Below, piece after piece: positions 22,913 through 33,017 of a stretch of DNA of 64,000 bases. Source of the DNA: Chlorops oryzae (Eukaryota; Arthropoda; Insecta; Diptera; Chloropidae); the NCBI GenBank assembly GCA_020466095.1, contig CM035807.1, forward strand, positions 24,828,129 through 24,892,128. Direction: 5' to 3'. The translations under genes were made by a program, and so were the position numbers. The notes beneath the pieces are model-generated. The model worked only from the letters and a program-made list of their open reading frames with translations, was not told the DNA's origin and did not search any database. Position 1 is the stretch's first letter. Every line of letters starts with the position of its first letter.

Positions 22913-24026
22913 TAGAGATGGGCACGGGCCGGGCCGGGCCTGGGGCCCGCCGGGCCTAGGTAAAAAAATACGGGCTTCGGGCCAAAAAATCAAAAACGGG
23001 CTTTTTCCGTGCGGGCCCGGGCCTCAGGTTGAAATCCCGCAGGCCCGTAGGCCCGAAAAGAGGCCCGCTACATATTAAGCACTGAACAATGTTTTTATCG
23101 GAAAGGCACTTATTTCATCTGCGGCCTTTTACATATATCGAATATTGGCCGATTTTCGATTTGAGAATAGAAGCACAAGTGAAGTTATACGGTTGTGTAA
23201 AAGCCGACTTACATTTTCGATGATGAGTAAAAGAATAAAAATATGTAGGGAGATTTCAAGAATGATAGATATACAGATCACGAAAATAGAATGTTTTAGT
23301 TGTAAATGACGTTATTTGTTAAATTTTTTTCCTATGTTTGGGCTACGACATCTCTGTGTTCCTATGCCATTTTTAAGGCCGTTTTCTTTCATTGCGTTAT
23401 TTCGGCAAGTGAAAAGTTTTTGATTAGAACTCAGCTTTGAAAATGGCTCAGGAGAACAAAGATGTCGCAGCCCAAACATGGGAAAAATGGAACAATAACG
23501 TCATTTACAACAAAAATTTCTGATGTCGTAATCTGTATCAATATCTCTCATTCTTGGAGAGATTTCTAATTTCATGATTTTTTTTTAAGAGACTCCTTTT
23601 TTTAAGCTTAAATTTAATTTTGAGTTATTTTTTTTTCTATTTGAATGACTTTTGCTTTATTTTGTAGCTAAAAAAGTATGTACTTATATATAAAACACTA
23701 ATTTCCTCAAAATATTTCAGAATGATTATATCCTCACTATTTTTAATATTTCTAAAATAAATGTAAAAAAAAACTACTTTTATATATAATATCACTCAGT
23801 TATGTAGTCAGAAGAAAATTAATAAATAATTGTTTATATGTAATACACTCTGTTATATAGTCGAAGAACTTCTTACTACTGCAATATACAAACTAAATTT
23901 TTTTTGATCATTTTTTTCGGCCGGGCTGGGCCGGCCGGGCCTCTTTGAAAATTTTCCGGCCGGAGCCGGAGACAGGCCCGGAAAAATCTGCTTCGTGTCG
24001 GGCTCTGCCGGCCTCAATTTTCTCAA
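22913..24026. mobile_element. hAT-type non-autonomous element with GGGCC/GGCCC palindromic ends
   Basis: The unit is flanked by an 8-bp direct repeat, ATCTGGAG (22905-22912 and 24027-24034), the target-duplication length of hAT elements. The left end begins TAGAGATGGGCACGGGCCGG and the right end, read inward, begins TTGAGAAAATTGAGGCCGGC. Both subterminal regions are packed with GGGCC, GGCCC and CCGGCC words. The interior contains a long foldback at 23240-23572. No transposase ORF remains. Confidence 0.7.
23240..23572. repeat. Long imperfect foldback inside the hAT-type element
   Basis: GGGAGATTTCAAGAATGATAG (from about 23248; 20 bases of it are diagnostic) and AAATGACGTTATTTGTT with GTTTGGGCTACGACATC are mirrored downstream by GATGTCGCAGCCCAAAC, AACGTCATTT and ATCTCTCATTCTTGGAGAG. 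The arms are about 130 bp, so the RNA would form a long hairpin. It may be an independent MITE nested in the larger element. Confidence 0.6.
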
Positions 24027-24561
24027 ATCTGGAGATTCTTTTTTAATACACAGGGAAAAATTTCCCTGGTAATAGTTAAAATCGGAATGATAAAAAACAA
24101 AAATGTGTCGCATTGTAGTTCTTTTTTTAAGAACAATAATAACATAAGGCGTTTTCCACGCGCGAACTAAAGCAAAGAGCAATCAATTTGCATGCAAGTT
24201 TGTTGTGAAAGATTATTTCAATGTCACTGACTTTCTTTCCTCATTGCTTTGGAAACATAAAATTCAAATAGTCGCAAAACAGCATTACTCTATAATGAGA
24301 ACTTAATTTGTTTACAATTTTTCCATTTCATTTCATTAATAATTTTCAGGGTCTAAATATGCTCTTAACTTTATTTACTTCAAAGAAAAATCGCATATAA
24401 ATATTGATGTAGTTGAAAATGATCAACGAAATGTAACACAGACCTGTTTTGAGAAAAACAAAATGGAGCTCTAGCGAGTAGTTCTCGAGTATAGGAAAAA
24501 GAACTAGTACACGAGTAGAGAGACGGACAGGAGAACCAAACTTCAATTTTGCTCACACAAT

Positions 24562-24762
24562 CAGCCCGATTCTGTATATTCCAGGGGAATTTACTTTTCT
24601 CGAGAGTAAAATTCTTCTTTTTTAAATATTTGGGGGAAGAAATTTGATGGGAAATGGGTATTTGACCAATACCCATAATATTCCTTACCCTATCTATTTG
24701 AAAAAGGAGAATTTTACTCTCGAGAAAAGGAAGTTTCCCAGGGAATATTCAGAATCTTGCTG
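24562..24762. mobile_element. 201-bp MITE, CAGC..GCTG ends
   Basis: CAGCCCGATTCTGTATATTC at 24562 is mirrored by the right end, whose inward reading begins CAGCAAGATTCTGAATATTC; the match continues through TTTTCTCGAGAGTAAAATTC for about 60 bp per arm. A partial relative (CAGCCCGATTTTGAATATTC) lies at about 3220 in the transporter intron, so this is a dispersed family. Confidence 0.65.
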
Positions 24763-24794
24763 AATAATCTAATTTGTTTGCTGTGCGCAAGTCT

Positions 24795-24890
24795 GATGGG
24801 TCCGTGGCGTAGTGAAAGCGTATTCGCTTGGCAATCTGAATAGCTCGAGTTCGATTCCTGTCGCCGGCGAATAAATGTGGAAGTATGGTA
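24795..24890 (+). repeat. tRNA-like SINE head
   Basis: TGGCGTAGTGA (24805-24815) fits a polymerase III A box, and GAGTTCGATTCC (24847-24858) fits a B box at about tRNA spacing. The stems of a true tRNA do not form and no anticodon loop is credible, so this is a tRNA-derived SINE head and not a tRNA gene. The body continues to about 25145. Confidence 0.5.
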
Positions 24891-25149
24891 AAATTCGAAA
24901 AATTTGAATGAAAAATATGTCTACGACAGATCGGGCCGGCATATCAAATGCACTGAATTGGCCCCGTTGCCTCTACTTCTGCAATAGTTCAAACGCGAGT
25001 GTCGATTTTCGAATGACACCTCAGAGCAAAAGTTTACAATGAATTCGTGGTGAAATTATGAACGAGCAGTACTGTTGAATTGGGGAGTAGTCGAAGAGTA
25101 CTTCTGCAGTAGTTCGATTCCCTACAGGGAAGCTTTTGTACGTGCTAGA

Positions 25150-26153
25150 AATTCAAAACATCAAAAAATAAAAAAAGGTTCAAAAATTTGCCAAGCATCG
25201 AAGCAATTTTCAAACTATTAAAACAATCTTAAGATTTAGATCATCTGCTCAGGCATCGTTATTCATGCTATTAGGGGAAAACTCTTTTTGCGATTCGCTT
25301 TCAATACTCATAACGTCGTTTTAGTACTTTACCGTAAATTAAGTATGCAATACACGAGTTCAATTTTTTTCAGAGTGCTGTGGACAACGAATGAATCTCT
25401 TCTCTCCTTTATGATTTATTTGATCTTTTATATTTTCTCGTGGTTTTCAATTCATTTGAAGTGTTCAATTTCATATTATGGTTTTGCTTTGTAACGTTGA
25501 TGGGTTCACTGTCAAGGTTGATTTTATTTATATTTATTTATGTTTTTTACCTTATTGTTTAATTAATTAGAATTTTGACTTAAATCTAAGTTAACTCAAT
25601 TTCAAACTTACATGAACGCAAAATAAGAAACAATTTTTTAATCCATCAAAGAATAATTGAAGCCATTTTAAGACATAAAGCATTTTTGGTACACTTTGGT
25701 CTTTATTTATGCACTCGTCTGACCAAATGTTTTGTTGTCACGTTTCCATAACGGCTGCGCTAAAAATAAATATCGAAGACAAATTTGAGGTTCTTAATTG
25801 TAGTCAAAGAAATCGATCCAAGAGAATTTTCCAAAAGTGGATCGAAATCGTGGACATGATCGAACAAGTGTTAACTTGGCTACCCTGAACTCGGCTTGAG
25901 TTAATTCAATGAATCTTTTACTGTGTATAATTTCAAAGCAATTAAGGGTCTTATAGTCTGACGAGTCGGACAATACAATACCCGAATATTCGATATTATT
26001 TAAAGCACTAAGATCACGACTATTGAGACCAAGTACCCTTGAGATTTTCAAGACCATAAGCGATCTCATATACTGACTTTTGTTCACTTTCCTTATGGAA
26101 ACCATAATTTTTCCACGCCCACTTTTGTAATATTTGGAAATTTAATCGGAGGC
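25150..26153. other. Intergenic, no feature assigned
   Basis: AT-rich sequence without a credible gene. The minus-strand ORF 25794-26105 (103 codons, RNSRDLSALNNIEYSGIVL) has a normal-looking composition but no recognisable domain or promoter; it could be a retroelement scrap. Confidence 0.4.
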
Positions 26154-26897
26154 TTAAGGGGGTCTTCTCATTGAGCAACTTTTTTTTTCGACTTTTTTTT
26201 TTGCATTTATTTATAGCTTGGGTAGTTGTGAATATGCCCCTAAAAGGATTTTTTGAAATTCGAAATAGTTTAGAGGATATAGCCTTCTTTGTCGAGCAAG
26301 ATCTGCGCTAAAACGAGTAATTTTTGCGTTGCTTCAAACTTTAAACGCGTTTATCTCGAAACCACGTTTTTCGAACTGGCGGCCATGATATCTCCAGTTC
26401 AACTGAACCGATTTTCATGAAACAAAGTGGAATCGACGCAGAATTGTCACCATTCTCGGGTGAACCTCGACCATAATTTAAAAAAAATTTTTTACTATTT
26501 TTTTTTTACACTAAACTACAAAAAAAAAGCCCGAAATTGAAATTTTTTTTTGAATGGCCGCCATTTTGTCAAAAAAAATCACAAAATTAAGCTTGAGGTT
26601 CACCCGAGAATTACATCTATACTGATTATAACCCCGTTTTTTTTTCCATTTCGGACGCTCCGGAGACCCGGAATCGTGGCCGCCGTGACGACACCTTTTT
26701 TTTTCACCACCAACTTTGAAGTCTCATTACTTTTTGAACAGCCCACGTATCGAGGCAAAAAAAATTTTTTTTATTGACTTTGAACCTTTTGTAATACAAT
26801 AAATAAAAAAAGTTTTCAATTATTCTTTGCGTTTTCAAATAAGAATTTTTTTAAAAAGGGTCCAAAAAACGGGTTTTCAATGAGAAGACCCCCTTAA
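26154..26897. mobile_element. TTAA-flanked MITE, GGGGGTCTTCTCATTGA ends
   Basis: TTAA followed by GGGGGTCTTCTCATTGA (26154-26174) is the exact mirror of TCAATGAGAAGACCCCC followed by TTAA (26877-26897). The interior is T/A-run-rich and has no transposase. The TTAA duplication points to piggyBac-type mobilisation, and the ends resemble those of the element at 3439-4024. Confidence 0.7.
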
Positions 26898-27129
26898 ATA
26901 AAATATAAGTCCGATCTCCAAATTTCATTGAAATATGTATCTTGAAAAAATCCATTTTGAGAGCAAACATTTGGAGTCCTAAATGAGTGATCCTTATTCC
27001 CTATTCCAATCCTTATTCGGAGTGTGAGCTCTCATAATGAGCTCATTTAGGAGTCCAAAATGAACGTGCTTCCCTTCTTGCGAAAGTCTCCCTTATATGA
27101 GTCCGAAATCGAACAGTTTTTTCAATGCT

Positions 27130-27200
27130 TATTTCTCGCCCCTGTGTGGGATTTGAACCTCGGAACTCTCGCTTTCTAGTCATATGCTCGACCATCGAAA
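27130..27200 (-). repeat. tRNA-like SINE head (minus strand)
   Basis: On the minus strand TGGTCGAGCAT (27187-27197) resembles an A box and GGTTCAAATCC (27149-27159) is a good B box. It belongs to a SINE and does not fold as a tRNA gene. Confidence 0.45.
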
Positions 27201-27289
27201 AGCTTGGATTTTTTCGTTTATAAATTTAAGGAAAAATTGAATTATATTTTATTTTTCTTATTTTCTTCATAATCTTAACTCATTTCGGG

Positions 27290-27470
27290 TGGCACTGAGA
27301 TAGCGTAGGGGATGCGTGATATGCTCTTGATCCCGGTGTCCCAGGTTCGATTCCAGGCACAGGGGAAACGGAGTGTAATGTTTCAAGCCTAGCACTGGTT
27401 TTTCAAAAATCGCACAAACCCAAGAAAGCCCCTCGTGGTATCACAATGAGAAAGTTGCCCAATAATAATT
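27290..27470 (+). repeat. tRNA-headed SINE
   Basis: TAGCGTAGGGG (27301-27311) and GGTTCGATTCC (27344-27354) are A- and B-box matches. The body ends with CTCGTGGTATCACAATGAGA, which resembles the conserved tail of the SINE at 29950-30160 (GTGGTACCACAACGGACC). Confidence 0.55.
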
Positions 27471-27960
27471 TTTCTATTTTTTAATGAAAAGATTTGCAAA
27501 AGTTTCTTGCCGGCTTGGGAGTTATGGCCAAGAAATGTTGAAAAGAGGTAAAAAAAATTTTAAATTTTGGAGATTTTTGAGCAATTTGTGCATAGTAGAT
27601 GGAGTTTTATCGGGCCAGATAGTACTACAACTATTTTAAATAATTCTAGGGCTAAAACTTTGTCATAGATAAGAAATATTCAACAGGTTACGAGATATAG
27701 CCATATGTAAGTGCGCATCTTAATTCTCGGCCATACTTGTGAGATCGATTTAAAAAAAAATTGGTGCCAATCTCACTCAACCAATTATGGGGAGATGCTA
27801 CATTTACTATCTAATTAATTTCAGGAAGTGCAGTCAAATTTTGATTTGCATTTTACATGTCGCACAGTGTAATTTTAATTAAATTTAAATAATTCTATTT
27901 CTAGATTACAATCAATTATGACTAATGAATTTCTATTTGAACTTTAAGTAATAATTAATA

Positions 27961-28251
27961 CTATCCCTGCGGATAAAATGGCTGTCCAGGATAAGGATTG
28001 CTACGTCCAACAAAAGCATAAGGATTTGGATTTACAACACGCGCGATGTCACTGTATGTGCGTCCGGTTCGTTGCCCACTATTATAGCCACCATAGCCGG
28101 TTGAATAACCACCACCGTAACCACCATAGCCTCCATAGCCACCACCATGGCCTTTGGCTCCTTTAAGAAATGGAAAGAATATGCCATAGGAAATTTGCAC
28201 GCACATGGCCAGCAAAGTAATGATAGCTACGATGGAGCTGCTGAAATTCAT
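27961..28251 (-). CDS. Small secreted Gly/Tyr-rich protein
   Basis: A single-exon ORF of 96 residues. Residues 1-23 (MNFSSSIVAIITLLAMCVQI and on to SYG) are a typical signal peptide. The mature chain starts FFPFLKGAKGH, continues with about 25 residues of GGY/GYGG repeats, and ends in a Pro/Asn/Tyr tail (NPNPYAFVGRSNPYPGQPFY). A TATA box and an initiator at the right spacing lie upstream. Gly-Tyr repeats occur in insect cuticle, silk, eggshell and some antimicrobial peptides, so composition alone does not fix a function. It shows no residue-level similarity to its neighbours beyond its layout: signal peptide, short segment, aromatic/Pro tail. Confidence 0.75.
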   Translation of the reverse strand: MNFSSSIVAIITLLAMCVQISYGIFFPFLKGAKGHGGGYGGYGGYGGGYSTGYGGYNSGQRTGRTYSDIARVVNPNPYAFVGRSNPYPGQPFYPQG

Positions 28252-28360
28252 TTTCCAGTAATTTAAAATTTAATTAAAAATTAATTGGAAAATTTTTCGC
28301 GTTCTTCTTAGGTTTTTGCTATTCAATTTTGTTACAATTATCACGAACGTTTGGCTTTCA

Positions 28361-28393
28361 ACTGTCCATTCATGTCCAAGAAACATTTATATA
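28361..28393 (-). promoter_or_regulatory. TATA box and initiator of the Gly/Tyr-rich gene
   Basis: On the minus strand TATATAAATG (28384-28393) is followed 30 bp downstream by GGACAGTTG, an initiator-like CAGT at 28361-28364. The start codon at 28251 leaves a 5' UTR of about 110 nt. Confidence 0.6.
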
Positions 28394-28417
28394 TACCTCA
28401 GCAAGAACCTTCTTACA

Positions 28418-28441
28418 GCCAGCCAGCCAGCCAGCCAGCCA
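28418..28441. repeat. (CAGC)n microsatellite
   Basis: About six CAGC units, followed at once by GAGCT/GAGCTGA units. It lies just upstream of the Gly/Tyr-rich gene's TATA box. Confidence 0.8.
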
Positions 28442-28443
28442 GA

Positions 28444-29841
28444 ATTGAGCTCCGAGCTGAGCTGAGCAAAACTGAACTGATCTGAACAAAGCGAAAATCA
28501 TGATCAATGCTCAACTCATCGGAATTATCTTCTCGAATGACTCAAAATCACATTGATCTGTGTGGTTTTTTCTTCTGTTTTTTTTTCTTTCGAAATCAAT
28601 TTTTGTTTCCTTTTTTATTATAATATATTTCTCTTTCGCGCTGGAATAATTTTCAATTTCACTACCTTTTATTTTATTGTACCTATTTCCCTCCAGAGTA
28701 CTCGTACAAGGTCACTCACATTGCTTGCGCGGTTGTTGTTTATTTTTATTGATTTATTTTTATTTTTTTTTTATTCAATGGATTTATGACAGACAACGTT
28801 TTTCTGAAAGAGCTTCATCCGAATGGTTCTCCCGCAAATCCAGACACAATTCCACCAGTGAGCCAAACGGCCATCTGTGCTGTTCGGACGGTGTTAAGCG
28901 CACTTTTCATTCAAGTCACGTTCATCGTTCCAGCTCATTTGAAGCCTAGTAGCCGGCTCGGTAGGCAATTTTGTAACACGCTGGTCTGCTGACAAATGAA
29001 CAGAGATCGAGATTTCATTAGTCAATAAGCCTCAGATCTAAGACGAGTTTTTTGATCGACTCTATCGGGAAGATTGCACTGACAGTGAGAGATCGATGTG
29101 TGGTAGGAAAAAAGCAATTAGTCTGTCTTGTTGAACCAATAATTAACATAATCTGCAGTGTCTCAATCTCGATCTCTCTCCCTCTGTCGCTCCTCTCTCT
29201 CTCTCTCTCGATCTATCTCTTCTTGTTTAAGCATCTCTTACGTCTTTACGATCTTGTCGTGCTCAATGTAAAGTTTAGGCCGCGTTTACCTTCACAGTCT
29301 TATGACTTCTGAGGAAGAGCAAAAGTGTCTTGCTTATAACATCAAAACAGATCGTTGGGAAACTACCCAATCAACGGTGACATTCCTTATTGCATTTTAG
29401 AGCACAACGGAAGCACGCATGAATTCATTGAAAGCCGAAATAATAATTTTAAAATCTTCAGGAATTTTTTGCTGCTTACTCATCTCTTGTGCCGATAATT
29501 ATGTCGTTATTAACTCGCAAGTGATAATGTTCGGACATTAAAAAGAACAATTTATAACAGTCGTCAATGGGAAAACAATGGAAAATAATCAAAAAAAACT
29601 CCTCAGATAGGCTACCATTTGTATTCGTCAAAGAATATTTGTTGGGATCGTCAAATGTCGTCCCAAGAAGAATAAAATATTGAGAATCAAGACCAGTTCT
29701 TCTTCTACTTTGAGATTAAGACGTTTCAAACAATTTTCCTTTTGACTCGATCATAAAGCAATGGGACAAATATTTTAAGAAACAGTATTAAAGTCCACAA
29801 TTAGCATTAAAGAAAACGGATCAAACGGATCAAATCTTAGT
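28444..29841. other. Intergenic; CT microsatellite only
   Basis: No gene is supported. A (CT)n run lies at about 29190-29212. Overlapping ORFs at 28553-28992 are low in complexity and have no recognisable motif. Confidence 0.45.
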
Positions 29842-30742
29842 TACGAGGGCGGGGCAATTTGAATTTTCCTATCAACAGGCAACTAACAGTTAACTCCTGT
29901 CAATATTTCAACATCGCGCCATCAAAATAGACATTTATTTGTGAGAAGAGGACGGCAGTTGGTTGAGATGACAATTTACGAAGCGAAAGGCTCTGTGTTC
30001 AACTCCCAGCTAAGGTCGTGGATGTTTGTGTCGTTTTTTCTGTCTCTGTTTTTTTTTTGTTTTCCCATTGTTCGTGGTACCACAACGGACCGATGTGAGG
30101 CCTTAGTGTGCCACCCTTAATGGTGGCAGCCACACTAATCTTACCTAACCTTTAAAGGAATAGTCTGATGTTAATTCCCATGAATACGGCTACGAATTCC
30201 TCCCCAATCCACGCTATTCTCCAGATTTATCGCCGAGTGACTATTGTCACCATGATTACTTTGAAATTGAGAGAAGATATTGGCATTTTGATAGTTTGCT
30301 TTTTTATATTTTACATTTGTAATTGTAACATGTTTTAAGTTTCCCATAGCTAAAAGTAATTAGTTGTGGTTGGCTTAAATTGAAATTTAAATTATAAAAA
30401 CAACAAACAATCAAAAATATTCAAACCCAATATAGGAAATAATATAAAGAAATAATTTAAAAATTCTAAAATTTGGATATTTTTTTGTTTTTTGACATTT
30501 TTATCTAATCTGAAATAGTCCTGATTATTTCACGATATTTGATCGAATATTAATAATGCAAAAATTCTTAAATTAATTGTTTATTAAACAATATTCATGA
30601 TTTTATCTAATCGGGATTCTAACAGTCTTGCTGATGAAATAGTCATTGATGTTAATTCCATGAATACTAAATTCTCCAACGCACTATTCTCCAGATTTAT
30701 CGCCGAAAAACTATTGTTACGTACTCATTGACTCGCCCTCGT
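29842..30742 (+). mobile_element. Mariner-type relic interrupted by a SINE
   Basis: TACGAGGGCGGGGCAAT at 29842 is mirrored by ATTGACTCGCCCTCGTA ending at 30742. Near 30190-30245 a frame reads RYSPDLSPSDY, the third catalytic motif of mariner transposases, and a second decayed copy of the same stretch lies at about 30655-30715. The SINE at 29950-30160 interrupts it. Heavily decayed and non-functional. Confidence 0.6.
29950..30160 (+). repeat. tRNA-headed SINE
   Basis: TTGGTTGAGATGAC near 29960 and TGTTCAACTCCC (29997-30008) are A- and B-box-like. The body has GTGGTACCACAACGGACC, GAGGCCTTAGTGTGCCACCC and GGTGGCAGCCACACTAATC and ends in ACCTAACC. The same 3' part is seen at 1225-1350. Confidence 0.55.
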
Positions 30743-31618
30743 ATATTATTTAACTTATGTTTAGCCCCCTAAACATCTTGTTTTATCATTGTTTTATAAT
30801 AGGGGTTTTCTCATGAAGAATTTTTTATGGTCCTAAAAATTTCTGTAACACTAGTATACACCGGTTTTGGATCTGAGAAACTGAAAGTTGTTATTGACGT
30901 TAATTTGGCGTTCTGAACTCAAATATTGCAACGGTTTTTTATGATTTGCTCTAAATTTCGAAATATGGACCAAAAACCGTTATTTAGGGCATTGACTCAC
31001 TTACCAAGGTGTAACTTCGTTGTTTATCAACCGATTTTGTTTTTTTTTTTTACGGCAATAGAAAGTCAAAAGGATACTCTTTCGAGAAATATAAAAATCT
31101 GAATGAAATTAGTCTTATCTGATTTTCTCATTGAAAAAAATTTGTGGCCTTAGAGGGCATACGTTATCGTCTGTTTTCTATTCAGTGTGCGATATAATGT
31201 AAGCGAAGGAGTATAGAATATGTAATTCGTCAGAGTAAATCTATGAAATCCCCTCGATTCATTTAATTCCCGCCTTATCTACGACGCTGTTTCCGTGAAT
31301 TGATTCATGCAACCACATAGAAAGTTATGTACAATATCATTTTTTTTTTAATAAACATTTTGAGATCTTTACAAAACACTTTCGACGCATTCTGTGGTCT
31401 TCAACTCTCCGAATTACGAAATCCAGTTTTTCAACCGACAGGTTTAACCCTTTGATGCCCGGCGTTGTCTATAGGCAACATTCGAACGTCCTCTCTCTCT
31501 TTCTGCAGCTATGACTATATGATACAGAACAATTTGTTGATTTAAATCGAGTTTGGTACATTAATGGTTTAAGAAAAGAATGAATTGTTATTTTTGTCAA
31601 AGTTATTTGTAATAGAGT
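30743..31618. other. Intergenic, no gene seen
   Basis: AT-rich, without ORFs of note. No repeats with readable ends were found. Confidence 0.4.
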
Positions 31619-31626
31619 GTAGACAT

Positions 31627-32115
31627 TACCCTGTAGGAATTTGAACTAGTGTCGTACTAGTACTTTACTAGTGCAAAAGCCACCAGTACTAGTTCTTTTC
31701 TATACCCCTGTCCATATAAAGTTCTGTCGAAAATCAGTATAACATCTGTACAGGAAAGCACTAGTACAGTATGCACCAGAATTATTCTAGTACTTTTCGA
31801 TCCAATTGGGTAAATTTGCACCAGTTAAATACTAGTGATGTTTACGGGAAAAAGTTTACAGAATCGTGGAATTTTTTTTCAGTACAAAATGGAAATAAAT
31901 ATTTATAATTATAAAATTTTATTATAATAAAATAAAACCATCCGGTTGTGTATTTATTATCAATTTATAACGCCTCAATGAGTGAATGCGATTATTCCCA
32001 CTGATCACTAGTATAGTTATGGTGCAAACTTACCCACACATTGCACTAGTTCTTTTAGTACTGGTAAAAGTACTAGTTCTTTTAGGCAAATTGCTGAACA
32101 GATTTCTACAGGGTA
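31627..32115. mobile_element. TA-flanked MITE nested in a hAT-type element, CCCTGTAG ends
   Basis: TACCCTGTAGGAA at 31627 is mirrored by TTTCTACAGGGTA ending at 32115. The TA at each end is the apparent target duplication, made from the first two bases of the element at 32115-32494. The interior repeats ACTAGT-type words, as in the relative at 446-863. Confidence 0.7.
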
Positions 32116-32494
32116 GTGTCCGACCGAAGGTTCGGCTTCGGCTTCGGTAATCGGCATAATCGGCCAATTCTTAATCTTCGGCTGGAAAAAGCCGAATATT
32201 TTTGCATTTTAATGGAAGTAAAAGAGTCACGATAGATTTTCAATTGCTTCATTGAGACCTTTTACACTAGTGAATTATTGCCGTAAATTCTCACTTTGTG
32301 GGCGACTAAAGCGAAAGAATTTAGAGAAAATTTGAGCGGTTTTTTTTTTGTGCTTGTCAAATGAATAAAGACTGATTTTGTTGCCTTATTGTAAAATGTT
32401 TTGCATTCGGCTTCGGCCTTCGGTCTTCGGCCGAAGTCTTCAACTCTGCCGATTGTTCGGCTTCGGCTTAAAATTCACCTTCGGTCGGACACTA
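32115..32494. mobile_element. hAT-type MITE with TTCGG/CCGAA-rich ends
   Basis: AGTGTCCGACCGAAGG (32115-32130) is the exact mirror of CCTTCGGTCGGACACT (32478-32493). The subterminal regions consist of repeated CTTCGG/CCGAAG words. The 8-bp target duplication GTAGACAT is found at 32495-32502 and, on the other side of the nested TA element, at 31619-31626. So this element inserted first and was then split at its first bases. Confidence 0.8.
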
Positions 32495-33017
32495 GTAGAC
32501 ATGTAAAAATATGTGCAAATTTGAAATTTTTGAAGAGACGATCACGTTATAGAAATTGGTCTTTTTGAGTAAAAATAAATTTGACTTCTAGCCATTTTTT
32601 TTTAGATTTCAAGCGCAAATTCATATAACAAAAAATGAAGGAAAAGAAAAATTTTATAATTTCATTGGCTGTTCAAAAAGTTCTAGGACATTTTCAGTTT
32701 GGTAAAAACTTATTTCAGCACCTATAAAATTGATCGAAACAAGTTAAAACTTCTCGTGGTCAAACAACACAACATCATATTTTGTTTTAAGTCGAAAAGA
32801 ATAGTATTGGACAGCAGAGTAAAAATCGGGCATCAAAAGGTTAACGATTCCATTCTTTCTTATCGGTGTACTTATTGTGTTTACAAAAACAAAAACAAAA
32901 AAATTACTCTGCAAGTCCACCGCTTATGGACAATGATAAGCAAATAACGATAATCCAATATGAGGACACTGAAAAATAAAAGAATACCAAAAATTTAGTA
33001 GAAAACATATATCGTAG

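Noticed and set aside
24801..24870. Functional tRNA gene
   Set aside because: A and B boxes fit, but the acceptor and anticodon stems do not pair; it is a SINE head. The same holds for 27301, 27149, 29960 and the modules at 34588 and 34852.
28553..28992. Overlapping ORFs rich in Phe/Leu upstream of the Gly/Tyr-rich gene
   Set aside because: T-rich low complexity, three overlapping frames, and no recognisable motif.
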